64,000 bases of DNA from an uncultured Pseudomonadota bacterium (GTDB taxonomy: Bacteria; Pseudomonadota; Alphaproteobacteria; Rs-D84): positions 62,001 through 126,000 of the forward strand of contig CADCKW010000005.1 of NCBI GenBank assembly GCA_902802115.1, written 5' to 3'. Under the pieces are notes generated by a model that was not told where the DNA came from, made no database searches, and saw only the letters and a program-made list of their open reading frames with translations. Position numbers and translations under genes: made by a program. Positions 55,101 to 63,102 of this stretch are shown here, piece after piece. Within the stretch, counting starts at the first letter, position 1. Each line of letters opens with the position of its first letter.

Positions 55101-56301
55101 CCAATGCAACTTCGACAGTTGGACGTTCGCCTGGTCTAATAACATTATAAATTTCAATCAACGCATCATCACGATTTGTAATTTTATCCGCAGCCAAAGT
55201 ATTGCGCATATGTGCGGTCACAGTCATATTATCAATAGCAATTATTGAAATATTTTTCACACCCATTTTGTCCAAATCGGCCAAAATTTCTTCGGTGATT
55301 TCTGTGCCAGCCGGATAAACAACCTCGCCTGCATTTGTCACTGGTTCAAATAAATATTCACCAACCAAAGAATCTGTGGTCAAACCAAATTGTTTTGTTG
55401 TTGCCAATTTAGCATATTTTTTGGCACTCAAACGATCACCTTTGTTCGCCAAAACCTTGCCATCTTTGACAGAAACCAAATCATGATTTAAACGGAATTT
55501 ATCCAAACCTTCGAAACTGGCGGTTTGACCAACCCAAACTTTGCCATCAAATGACAATGGAATTGATTTATAAAATGCCGACAATATTTCTGTATCAGAC
55601 ATACCGCGAATTCCAGGTTTGCGATGATCTGCGTCCCATTTCTTTTCGTCTTCGGCACATGGCAAGCAACGCAATAACACAGTTGCAGGCACTTTACGAC
55701 GACGATCGATACGAACATAAATAATGCCCTTGGATTCTTCAAAATCAATCCACGAGCCATGTTCAGGGATAATACGTGCAGTATATGTGATTGGGTTGCC
55801 AGCAATTTTGGCTTCTTTGGTTGTTGCAAAAACAACACCTTGGGCGCGGTGCATTTGTGAAACGATAACACGTTCAACACCCGCCGCAATAAAACTGCCA
55901 CGTTCAGTCATCAAAGGCACTTCGCCCATAAATATTTCTTGGTCTTTGATATCACGTAATGTTTTTTTACCATCGTCCGCAACGTCCCACAAAATCAATC
56001 TCAATTTGACTTTCAATCTGCGAGAATATGTCATATTGCGCAACATACATTCTTTTACATTATATACAGGTTTTTCCAGTGTATATTCGACAAATTCCAA
56101 ATCCGCAATTCCCGCATAATCATGAATTGGGAACATAGATGTAAAAACAGCCTGCAATCCTTTGTTTTCACGATTTTGTGGGGCAACATCGGCCTGCAAA
56201 AATTCGTTATAAGAATTGTACTGAATTTCAACTAAATCAGGAAGTGGAGTTTGCAAAAAACTTTTGCCAAAAGATTTTCTAAATTTCTGGATGACTGCCA
56301 T
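52168..56301 (-). CDS. rpoB: RNA polymerase beta subunit
   Basis: 1377 residues. Rifampicin-pocket region GTSQLSQFMDAYNPLSELEH and KRRISALGPGGL, with the family's core GANIGLINHLASYARVNK, KMAGRHGNKGIVSKV and C-terminal LLREMLTVKSDDITGR. Nothing unusual noted. Between rplL and rpoC as usual. Confidence 0.98.
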   Translation of the reverse strand: MAVIQKFRKSFGKSFLQTPLPDLVEIQYNSYNEFLQADVAPQNRENKGLQAVFTSMFPIHDYAGIADLEFVEYTLEKPVYNVKECMLRNMTYSRRLKVKLRLILWDVADDGKKTLRDIKDQEIFMGEVPLMTERGSFIAAGVERVIVSQMHRAQGVVFATTKEAKIAGNPITYTARIIPEHGSWIDFEESKGIIYVRIDRRRKVPATVLLRCLPCAEDEKKWDADHRKPGIRGMSDTEILSAFYKSIPLSFDGKVWVGQTASFEGLDKFRLNHDLVSVKDGKVLANKGDRLSAKKYAKLATTKQFGLTTDSLVGEYLFEPVTNAGEVVYPAGTEITEEILADLDKMGVKNISIIAIDNMTVTAHMRNTLAADKITNRDDALIEIYNVIRPGERPTVEVALGLFLRQGFDAAYYDLSAVGRFKMNKRLKIDSGKRPEDERLLTKADILAVLQTLTNIIDHKDTIDDIDNLSNRRVRAVGELLEQTFRTGMLRIERLVRESLSSPNITNMQPQDVINVKPLMSLVAEFLGTSQLSQFMDAYNPLSELEHKRRISALGPGGLNRERAGIDVRDVHPTHYGRLCPIHTPEGANIGLINHLASYARVNKYGFITTPYYEVKDGKVTDKIVYLTADEEIGHKIAQGNTPTTKDGKLAEDTVTARVDGEFTMVPKSEIDLIDVEPRQVVSIATGLIPFVENDDANRALMGSNMQRQGVPLLRVQAPLVGTGIEREVARDSRTGKVAKHSGVVESVDANRIVVKCLNSRNVVTGVDIYNLEKFERSNSETLIHQKPLVKVGDRISAGDIIADGSSMNYGELALGRNVLVAFVPWRGYNYEDAIVISERISRDDAFTSVKIVEKEFKVRDTQLGPESFTRDIPNVSEESVKNLDESGIIYVGARVKQGDILVGRVSPKSETLLTPEEALLRNIFGDKANNVKDTSLRVGPNEEGTVIGVNVLTRHGVKKDERTQMIELEKINKINKDRNEEIAIIERGFADQIFQMTENETIESGTGSVKPFVGKKLTSEVFEAIRPADIKKMVIKNKDIQAKVAELCEQHNAKLDMLNEKADAEISKVTESNSLSAGVLKEVKVYIAHKMKLQPGDKMAGRHGNKGIVSKVVPIEDMPYMEDGTPVDIVLNPLGVPSRMNIGQILETHLGMAARTLGKQIGDVLDEVKQKRAVTDDLRNIMGKIYGKDVAEKLEKMTDTDVRAEAALLRDGVPMATPTFDGASPEDIKSMLKLAKLPETGQFTLYDGMTGEKFARPVTVGVMYMMKLHHFVDEKIHARSVGSYSLVTQQPLSGKAHMGGQRLGEMEVWALEAHGAAHLLREMLTVKSDDITGRNKMYEAIISGNNDIQTGTPEAFNVFVRELRGLGLAMTPKKLD

Positions 56302-56455
56302 GGGTTTAAATCCTTTTTTTCTGTGCGTTTTGCAAACAAAAATGTTTGTGTATCTCTATATTTCGCCCTGAACCCACCGAAATAAATTCGGTGGGCACAT
56401 GGGACTTTTTTAACCATCATTAACTGGACGATTAACAGTTTTTTAATAGTAAAAA

Positions 56456-56821
56456 TTATTTCATTTCTACTTTTGCGCCAGCGGCTTCTAATGTAGCTTT
56501 GATTTTTTCAGCTTCATCTTTGGCAACCGCTTCTTTAACGGCTTTTGGTGCAGATTCGACCAAAGCTTTTGCTTCGCCCAAACCTAAACCTGTAATATCT
56601 TTTACAGCCTTGATAACAGCCAATTTGTTTGCACCGGCTTCTGCCAACACAACATCAAATTCTGTTTTTTCTTCGGCCGCAGCGCTTGCTGGACCAGCAG
56701 CAACTGCAACAGCAGCAGCGGCACTGACGCCCCAAGTTTCTTCTAATGCTTTGGACAGTTCAACTGCTTCCAAAACAGTCAATTTTGACAATTCTTCAAC
56801 TAATTTTTGAATGTCTGCCAT
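56456..56821 (-). CDS. rplL: 50S ribosomal protein L7/L12
   Basis: 121 residues: N-terminal dimerisation domain, Ala-rich hinge ([19 protein letters not shown]), C-terminal domain [20 protein letters not shown] with the [12 protein letters not shown] helix that binds translation factors. Confidence 0.97.
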   Translation of the reverse strand: MADIQKLVEELSKLTVLEAVELSKALEETWGVSAAAAVAVAAGPASAAAEEKTEFDVVLAEAGANKLAVIKAVKDITGLGLGEAKALVESAPKAVKEAVAKDEAEKIKATLEAAGAKVEMK

Positions 56822-56848
56822 TTTTTTACTCCTATGAGTTTTCTAAGT

Positions 56849-57328
56849 TTAATTTTCTTTTTTTCCATACTCTGCTGAAACACGTGCCAAGCGCGATGCA
56901 GGTTCGACCAAAATACGCGCAATAGTAGAACGCACTTCCAACAGGGAAGGAAGCTTGGATAATTGCACAATGTCATCTACACCTAAAACATCTGCATCCA
57001 TTTTACCACCAACGATTGTCAAATTGCTGTGTTCATCTGCAAATTTGGCCAAAACCTTGGTGACCGCCAACGCGTCTGTTGCAATTGCAACCGCCGTTGG
57101 ACGTTTCATCAAGTCAGATACAGGTGCAAAATCCGTATCAGCCAAAGCCAATTTCATCAAACGGTTTTTAACGACTTTGAACAATGACACCAATGGACGC
57201 AATTCATTACGCAATTCTTCCATTTCGCGCACTGTCAAACCATGGTTTTCGATAACGAAAACACCGTTTGCGGATTTCAAAGATGACTGCAACGCTGAAA
57301 TCAAGTCTGATTTTTCTTCGCGTCTCAT
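56849..57328 (-). CDS. rplJ: 50S ribosomal protein L10
   Basis: 159 residues. Typical: GVFVIENHGLTVREMEELRN and KVVKNRLMKLAL; the short C-terminal helix for L7/L12 dimers is present. Twenty-seven bp before rplL. A 200-bp upstream gap may carry its autoregulatory leader. Confidence 0.96.
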   Translation of the reverse strand: MRREEKSDLISALQSSLKSANGVFVIENHGLTVREMEELRNELRPLVSLFKVVKNRLMKLALADTDFAPVSDLMKRPTAVAIATDALAVTKVLAKFADEHSNLTIVGGKMDADVLGVDDIVQLSKLPSLLEVRSTIARILVEPASRLARVSAEYGKKEN

Positions 57329-57529
57329 CTATATACCCTTACTTCTTCTTTTGTTAATGTATCCATCCATGTTGCCATGGGTGGGGCTTTACTTCCTGCC
57401 CCAAAGAAATTGTTCTTTGTCTATGATGGAAATTAAGTGTTGCCACACCATCAGTCTTGGACAGAAATCTTTGTCAAAGTCCAAAGTGCAAAGTCCAAAT
57501 AAAACTTTGCACATATAAACTTTGAAATC
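57329..57529 (-). promoter_or_regulatory. rplJ upstream region, possible L10 leader
   Basis: The gap holds on the minus strand ACTTTGCACTTTGGACTTTG near-repeats, GATGGTGTGGCAAC...CATC and GGGGCAGGAAGTAAAGCCCC hairpins, and CCATGGCAACATGG. L10-L12 binds such leaders in many bacteria; the match here is by position and foldability only. Confidence 0.35.
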
Positions 57530-58204
57530 TTATTTTGCTTCAACCTTCAAGCCTGGACCCTGGGTTGTTGCAACACTGCAACCCAAGATATATTGACCCT
57601 TGGATGATGCAGGTTTAACTTTTTTCAATTGATCAATCAAAGCGTTCGCGTTTTCGACCAATTTGTCCGTCGCAAAAGACATTTTACCAATACCGGCATG
57701 GACGATACCGCCCTTGTCTGCACGATATTCAATTTGTCCCGCCTTGGCGATTTTAACGGCTTCGGCCACATTTGTTGTGACAGTGCCCAATTTTGGGTTT
57801 GGCATCAAGCCTTTTGGACCCAAAACACGCGCCACGCGTGACATTTTTGGCATCATATCTGGGGTTGCGATAACACGATCAAATTCAACAAAACCGTCCG
57901 CAACGCGCGCAATCAAATCTTCCCCACCGATAACATCGGCACCTGCCTTTTTGGCATCTTCTTGATTGTTTTCGGTAAATACCGCAACGCGCACTGTTTT
58001 ACCTGTGCCATTTGGCAAAGACAACATACCGCGGATATTTTGATCGTTTTTGGTCACATCAATGCCCAAACGGACAGAAATTTCCAATGTTTCATCGAAT
58101 TTCTTAGAGCAATATGGGCGCAAAGCCTCGATTGCATCTGCAACAGAATAAACTTTATCTTTATTCAATTCGACCAATGTTTTTTGTTTTTTTGTCTGTT
58201 TCAT
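57530..58204 (-). CDS. rplA: 50S ribosomal protein L1
   Basis: 224 residues from ATG 58204. Typical: VRLGIDVTKNDQNIRGMLSL, GTGKTVRVAVFTEN, LGPKGLMPNPKLGTVT. Its start follows rplK by 2 bp, with GGAGG inside the rplK end. Confidence 0.97.
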   Translation of the reverse strand: MKQTKKQKTLVELNKDKVYSVADAIEALRPYCSKKFDETLEISVRLGIDVTKNDQNIRGMLSLPNGTGKTVRVAVFTENNQEDAKKAGADVIGGEDLIARVADGFVEFDRVIATPDMMPKMSRVARVLGPKGLMPNPKLGTVTTNVAEAVKIAKAGQIEYRADKGGIVHAGIGKMSFATDKLVENANALIDQLKKVKPASSKGQYILGCSVATTQGPGLKVEAK

Positions 58205-58206
58205 GA

Positions 58207-58638
58207 TTAATCCTCCACCTTGACGCCCATAGAACGGCACTGACCCGCAACGATATTCATTGCAGATTCAATGGTAGAGCAATTCAAATCAGGCATTTTA
58301 AATTCAGCAATTTCCTTGATTTGTGATTTATTCAAAGTTCCAACAAATTCACGACCAGGTTTATGCGAACCAATTTTTGCTTTTAACGCTTCTTTAATTA
58401 AATATGACACAGGTGGCAATTTCATGATAAATTCGAAACTGCGGTCTGTATAAACAGTAATTATACATGGAATTGGCATTCCAGGTTTTTTATCAGCTGT
58501 TTTGTCATTAAATTGTTTGCAGAATTCGGCAATATTAACACCTGCCGCACCCAATGCCGGTCCAATTGGTGGCGCTGGGTTTGCCTGTTTTGCTGGCACA
58601 ACCAGTTTTACAAGCCCTTTAACTTCTTTTTTTGCCAT
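58207..58638 (-). CDS. rplK: 50S ribosomal protein L11
   Basis: 143 residues. Starts with [20 protein letters not shown], the Pro-rich thiostrepton-site region, and ends in the rRNA-binding domain. nusG-rplK-rplA order as in most bacteria. Confidence 0.97.
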   Translation of the reverse strand: MAKKEVKGLVKLVVPAKQANPAPPIGPALGAAGVNIAEFCKQFNDKTADKKPGMPIPCIITVYTDRSFEFIMKLPPVSYLIKEALKAKIGSHKPGREFVGTLNKSQIKEIAEFKMPDLNCSTIESAMNIVAGQCRSMGVKVED

Positions 58639-58740
58639 TTTTTCTTACCCTTTTTTGTTTTTTCAAGTAATTTCTGTGGTCCGATATGGCTATCTGCCAC
58701 AGGTTTAACACTTTCGTGTTTTCAGTTTGGAATACCCAAA

Positions 58741-59274
58741 CTAAACTCTTTCGACCTGGCTAAAATCCAGTTCCATTCCTGTTTCACGACCGAATACCAA
58801 GACCGTCACCTGCATTTTTTGTTTCAGGTTATCAACCTCGGAAATAATGCCATTAAATCCAGCAAATGGTCCATCGATGACATGCACTTCGGTTCCTGCC
58901 TCGTATGTAATATCTTCTGGCACAGTTGCACCTTCTTCGACCTGTTTTAACAAGCGACGCGCTTCTTCTTCGCTGACAGGAATTGGTTTATTTTTTGCCC
59001 CCAAGAACATAACGACCAATGGCATCAATTTAATCAACGAAAAAGTTTCGTTATTCAACACCATTTGAACAACAATATATCCTGGGAAAAACTTTTTGGA
59101 AGAAACGACACGTTTGCCGCCTTTGACCTCCATCACTTCGCGCGTTGGAACCAAAATTTCGCCAAAATAGGCATTTAACCGACGTTTATCAATTTGTTCA
59201 CGCAACTGGCGTGCGACCTTATCTTCGGCCCCAGTATGAACATTTACAACAAACCACTGCATTTTATCTTCCAT
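58741..59274 (-). CDS. nusG: Transcription antitermination factor NusG
   Basis: 177 residues: NGN domain (MQWFVVNVHTGAEDKVARQL; PGYIVVQMVL) and C-terminal KOW domain (IDGPFAGFNGIISEVD). ATG 59274 has AAGGAT at good spacing; ATG 59262 is possible. It binds RNA polymerase and, with Rho or S10, links it to termination or translation. Confidence 0.96.
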   Translation of the reverse strand: MEDKMQWFVVNVHTGAEDKVARQLREQIDKRRLNAYFGEILVPTREVMEVKGGKRVVSSKKFFPGYIVVQMVLNNETFSLIKLMPLVVMFLGAKNKPIPVSEEEARRLLKQVEEGATVPEDITYEAGTEVHVIDGPFAGFNGIISEVDNLKQKMQVTVLVFGRETGMELDFSQVERV

Positions 59275-59299
59275 TTTACATATCCTTTATGGTTTTTAT

Positions 59300-59479
59300 T
59301 TAGAAAATCCAGTTCATCAGCGCGTTTAAAATACTATCAACAACAAAGAAAAACAATGCCGCCAATCCAGAAAAAACCAATATCATAACGGTTGAACGAA
59401 TAACAGTATCACGTGATGGCCAAACGATTTTAAACCATTCGGCACGAACAGATCTAATATAATCAAAAAACTTTTTCAT
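59300..59479 (-). CDS. secE: Preprotein translocase subunit SecE
   Basis: 59 residues, translated by eye: MKKFFDYIRSVRAEWFKIVW, PSRDTVIRSTV, one membrane span (MILVFSGLAALFFFVVDSIL), end MNWIF. The short single-span form is usual in alphaproteobacteria. Between tRNA-Trp and nusG. Confidence 0.94.
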   Translation of the reverse strand: MKKFFDYIRSVRAEWFKIVWPSRDTVIRSTVMILVFSGLAALFFFVVDSILNALMNWIF

Positions 59480-59533
59480 AAATCGACCACTTATCTTTCT
59501 GTTGTACTATCCTATTGTATTCACGCAATTTTG

Positions 59534-59607
59534 TGGCAGGGGCTAAAGGAATCGAACCCTTATCCGCGGTTTTGGAGACCGATATTCTACCGTTGAACTA
59601 AGCCCCT
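59534..59607 (-). tRNA. tRNA-Trp (anticodon CCA)
   Basis: Cloverleaf: AGGGGCT/AGCCCCT acceptor, anticodon loop in GGTCTCCAAAACC, T-loop GTTCGATTC, encoded CCA. Upstream of secE as in many bacteria. Confidence 0.96.
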
Positions 59608-59764
59608 AAAAATAAACCGTTTTTTACGTGATACAACCGATATTCTTGCCTAGGCTAGCACAGTTTCAGCAAAAATCAAGTGAAAATATTATAATTTTTT
59701 TATCGTTTTTTATCAAGTAAAATCGTATTTGCATACATATAAAAATAAATACACATTGAACGAT

Positions 59765-59998
59765 TTATTCCATTTCAATAACTTTATCATGTGATGTTTG
59801 CCCGCGAACAATACGAATTCGCGAACGTGGCACATCTAAAAAATCGGCCAGCGCACGTATCACCGCATCATTGGCCTTGCCATCAGTTGGCGCAGTGGTC
59901 GTATGCACTTTGATTTTTCCATTTTCATCACGTGTCACCGAATTCACACGCGCCCGCGGTATGACCCTGACATTAAAAATCTGTTTTGAATTTTTCAT
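59765..59998 (-). CDS. DUF167/YggU-family protein
   Basis: 77 residues from ATG 59998. Family marks: VRVIPRARVNSVTRDENGKI, APTDGKANDAVIRALADFL and the R-I-V-x-G end. Function unknown across the family. The start overlaps the 3' end of the HIT gene by 26 bp, so the two are translated together. Confidence 0.88.
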   Translation of the reverse strand: MKNSKQIFNVRVIPRARVNSVTRDENGKIKVHTTTAPTDGKANDAVIRALADFLDVPRSRIRIVRGQTSHDKVIEME

Positions 59999-60320
59999 CA
60001 CTCATCAAATGCACATGAAAATGAAACACAGATTGCCCTGCGCCCGCGCCAGTATTTGCAACAATGCGGAAATTACCATTTATACCCAACGCATCTGCGG
60101 TATCGCGCACCGCGCGCCAAAATCCAATTTGGGTTTCTGCATTGGCACGTGTTGTAAAATCATACACATCGGTATATTCGCCACGCGGAATAACCAACAC
60201 ATGTGTTTTGGCACGTGGGTCTATATTTTGAAACGCAATGGCATACTCGTTTTCAAAAACGCGTTTGCTAGGCAATTCATCGCGTAATATTTTTGCAAAG
60301 ACATTATTTGTATCGTACAT
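59973..60320 (-). CDS. HIT-family nucleotide-binding hydrolase
   Basis: 115 residues from ATG 60320. N-terminus NVFAKILRDELPSKRVFEN, then HVLVIPRGEY and the catalytic histidine triad HFHVHL (about 104-109). HINT-type nucleoside phosphoramidase is likely. Overlaps the DUF167 gene. Confidence 0.92.
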   Translation of the reverse strand: MYDTNNVFAKILRDELPSKRVFENEYAIAFQNIDPRAKTHVLVIPRGEYTDVYDFTTRANAETQIGFWRAVRDTADALGINGNFRIVANTGAGAGQSVFHFHVHLMSDEKFKTDF

Positions 60321-60490
60321 TATCAATCCTTTTAGTTCCCCTCCTGTGGAGGGGGTGGTCTTTTTCAACGCAAATTATTACAAATATTTTCGATGAATAC
60401 AACCTTGAAATGATAATTGTTTGCACTATATTGTATGCACAGAGCCGACAAAGGCACTTTTGATTTATATTATATGAATAGGAGTTTTTT

Positions 60491-60778
60491 ATGTTTAAAC
60501 CATTAAATAATTATGTTTTACTGGAAAGATTACCCGAAGAAAATAAAACCGCTGGCGGAATTATTATCCCAGATACCGCCAAAGAAAAACCTGTTCGGGG
60601 TCGCGTGATTGCGGTTGGCGACGGCGAAATTCAAAATGGCAATCGTATTGCTATGAGTGTTGCCGTTGGCGATATTGTTATGTTTGCAAAATGGGCTTCC
60701 AGTTTGAACGAGGTTAAAATCGATGGAAACGATTTCATTTTAATCAAAGAAACTGACATTTTGGGAATTTTAAAATAA
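60491..60778 (+). CDS. groES: Co-chaperonin GroES
   Basis: 95 residues: FKPLNNYVLLERLPEENKTA, mobile loop GGIIIPDTAKEKPVRG, end DILGIL. ATG 60491 with AGGAG upstream. No CIRCE inverted repeat was seen in the 170-bp upstream gap. Confidence 0.97.
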   Translation: MFKPLNNYVLLERLPEENKTAGGIIIPDTAKEKPVRGRVIAVGDGEIQNGNRIAMSVAVGDIVMFAKWASSLNEVKIDGNDFILIKETDILGILK

Positions 60779-60796
60779 TAAAAAAAAGGAATTATC

Positions 60797-62494
60797 ATGG
60801 CAAAAAATATTGTTTTTGATACAGATAAATTGGCGGCTGGTGTTGATAAATTGGCAAATGCTGTAAAAATCACTATGGGCCCAAAGGGTCGCACAGTTGT
60901 TATTGATAAATCATACGGCGCACCTGTGGCAACCAAAGACGGTGTGACTGTGGCCAAGGCGGTATCGTTGCCTGACCCTGATGAAAACATCGGCGCCCGC
61001 ATGGTTCAAGAGGTCGCAAAAAAAGCCGGTGATGATGCCGGCGATGGAACAACAACCGCAACCGTATTGGCGCAAAAAATTATTCACGAGGGTCGTCGCG
61101 TAATTGCCGCCGGCATGAATCCAATGGATATCAAACGCGGAATTGATTTGGCGGTATCCGCAGTCGTTGCGGATATTGAAAAACACGCGCGTCCCGTCAA
61201 AGACAGCAGTGAAATTGCCCAAGTCGCAACAATTTCTGCAAATGGCGATGCCGACATTGGCGCAAAAATCGCTGATGCGATTTCACGCGTTGGCCGCGAA
61301 GGTGTTATCACCGTCGAAGAAGCCAAAGGTTTGGACACAGAAATTGATGTTGTCGAAGGCATGCAATTCGACCAAGGTTTTATGTCACCCTATTTCGTGA
61401 CCAACAGCGAAAAAATGCTGGCTGAATTGGACAACGCACAAATTTTGGTTTCCGAAAAGAAAATCACAGGATTACAGGCATTATTACCTGTTTTGGAACC
61501 AATCGCACAAAGTGGTCGCCCATTATTGATTATCGCCGAAGATGTCGAATCCGAAGCATTGGCAACATTGGTATTAAACCGTCTGCGTGGCGGATTAAAG
61601 GTTTGTGCGGTCAAGGCCCCCGGCTTTGGTGACCGCCGCAAAGAAATGTTAAAAGATATTGCGACCGTCACTGGTGCAACCGTAATCAGTGATGATATGG
61701 GTATGACATTTGAAAACATTTCTATGGATATGTTGGGAACCGCTAAAAAAGTCGTGGTCAGCAAAGATTCTTGCTTGTTGGCACATGGTGGCGGCGACAA
61801 AAATAAAATTAATGCACGTGCCGATGAAATTCGTCAAACATTATCCACCACAACCAGTGAATATGAACGTGAAAAATTATCTGAACGGTTGGCAAAATTG
61901 GTCGGCGGTGTCGCCGTTATCAAAGTTGGCGGCATGACCGAGGTCGAAGTCAAAGAGAAAAAAGACCGCGTTGATGACGCATTGGCGGCAACACGTGCGG
62001 CGGTGGCTGATGGAATTGTGGCTGGCGGTGGTGTTGCACTGGTTCGCGCATCTGGCGCATTAAAATCAATCCATGGCGACAATCGCGACCAAGATGTCGG
62101 TATCGACATTGTTGCGCGCGCGATATTGGCACCATGTGCCCAAATTGCCGAAAACGCGGGTGTATCTGGGGAAATCGTTGTTGGCAAAGTGTCTGAAAGC
62201 ACCGATTATAACTTTGGATACAATGCACAAACCGGCGAATATGTTGATATGATGTCGGCGGGCATCATTGACCCAGCCAAAGTGGTAAAAACCGCAATTA
62301 TGGCGGCGTCATCTACAGCGGGTGTAATGCTGACCACTGGCGCAGTAATGAGTGAAATTCCCGAAGACAAAAATGAAAACAAAATGGTTTTTTTATCCGC
62401 ATTTAAATTTTTATATTGCAAAACACATAATAATTTTTTTATTCTAAAAACCAGAATACAGTGGGAATTGTATTCGGGGCTGTCACAAGCCTAA
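60797..62494 (+). CDS. groEL: Chaperonin GroEL with replaced C-terminal tail
   Basis: 565 residues. Core is normal: [19 protein letters not shown], the nucleotide site [12 protein letters not shown], apical domain and [12 protein letters not shown]. After [11 protein letters not shown] (about residue 531) the usual Gly-Gly-Met repeat tail is missing. Instead about 32 unrelated residues ([20 protein letters not shown]...) are encoded by the promoter and block 1 of the adjoining leader B. The GGM tail is not essential in E. coli but alters folding in the cavity. The tail change marks the insertion point of the downstream cassette. Confidence 0.95.
   Translation: MAKNIVFDTDKLAAGVDKLANAVKITMGPKGRTVVIDKSYGAPVATKDGVTVAKAVSLPDPDENIGARMVQEVAKKAGDDAGDGTTTATVLAQKIIHEGRRVIAAGMNPMDIKRGIDLAVSAVVADIEKHARPVKDSSEIAQVATISANGDADIGAKIADAISRVGREGVITVEEAKGLDTEIDVVEGMQFDQGFMSPYFVTNSEKMLAELDNAQILVSEKKITGLQALLPVLEPIAQSGRPLLIIAEDVESEALATLVLNRLRGGLKVCAVKAPGFGDRRKEMLKDIATVTGATVISDDMGMTFENISMDMLGTAKKVVVSKDSCLLAHGGGDKNKINARADEIRQTLSTTTSEYEREKLSERLAKLVGGVAVIKVGGMTEVEVKEKKDRVDDALAATRAAVADGIVAGGGVALVRASGALKSIHGDNRDQDVGIDIVARAILAPCAQIAENAGVSGEIVVGKVSESTDYNFGYNAQTGEYVDMMSAGIIDPAKVVKTAIMAASSTAGVMLTTGAVMSEIPEDKNENKMVFLSAFKFLYCKTHNNFFILKTRIQWELYSGLSQA
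62416..62445 (+). promoter_or_regulatory. Promoter of leader B, inside the groEL 3' end
   Basis: TTGCAA (62416-62421), 18-bp spacer, TATTCT (62440-62445); the start falls at the block 1 hairpin. Confidence 0.65.
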
Positions 62495-62630
62495 AAGCCA
62501 ACCAGTGCAAGATTTGCATTGTTATCCCGTCAAATGCCGATTCGATTTATCGATGTGGTTTTTTGCGAATATTTTGATAACTTGTAAAATTTTGCACTGA
62601 CTGTATAAAAATTACGTCGGTGCTTTTTTT
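62454..62630 (+). ncRNA. Leader block 1 with terminator 1, copy B
   Basis: GAATACA-GTGGGAAT-TGTATTC hairpin, then GGGGCTGTCACAAGCCTA, ACCAGTGCAAGATTTGCATT, GTTATCC, and terminator 1 GCACTGAC...GTCGGTGC plus seven T (62594-62630). The first 41 bases overlap the end of groEL. Confidence 0.72.
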
Positions 62631-62692
62631 ACGCGATGTATTTTTGTGCAGATAAATATGATTAAAACCCCATACCAACCAAAACAACTTTT

Positions 62693-62795
62693 GGTCGGGG
62701 TGCCATATATACGAAAGATATATGGAGTCATTCGTTGTGCTTTGATTTGTGAACACCCTGACCATTCTCTCTGTAGATGGTATTTTTTTATTTTT
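62693..62795 (+). promoter_or_regulatory. Leader block 2 with terminator 2, copy B
   Basis: P1 5' strand GGTCGGGGTG (62693-62702), hairpin CCATATAT-ACGAAAG-ATATATGG, CTTTGATTTGTGAA, P1 3' strand CACCCTGACC (62754-62763), whose ACC starts the terminator ACCAT...ATGGT plus T-run (62761-62788). Confidence 0.75.
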
Positions 62796-62821
62796 TGCGT
62801 TGCAAAAAATAAAAATCGCGT

Positions 62822-63070
62822 AAAGGGCAGAGCCCGAATACGCGCATCATTGGCGAATGCCAAGGATGATGTCATCCTGAGCAAGTGAGTCCAACTTGCG
62901 CGAACGCGCAAAGCCGGACGAACGTAGCGTGAGGATCCAGTAATTAAAGATGCCGTCGGCAAAGCCGACACTCTGTTATTCACCTGGATTGCCACGTCTT
63001 CGTTTTGCAAACCCTAGGCTTTGCCTAAATTTGCAAAACTGCGCTTAGCCTGACAAAACGCAGAACGCGT
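62822..63070. repeat. Palindromic insertion between leader B and its gene
   Basis: About 250 bp absent from leader A. Includes CATCATTGGC-GAAT-GCCAAGGATGATG, GTCATCCTGAGCAAG...GAGGATCCAG and GCCGTCGGC-AAA-GCCGAC. The last hairpin also occurs reversed at 3191-3210. No ORF of note. Confidence 0.65.
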
Positions 63071-63102
63071 TTTGTTAAACAAAAACACAAAGGGGAGAAA
63101 AC

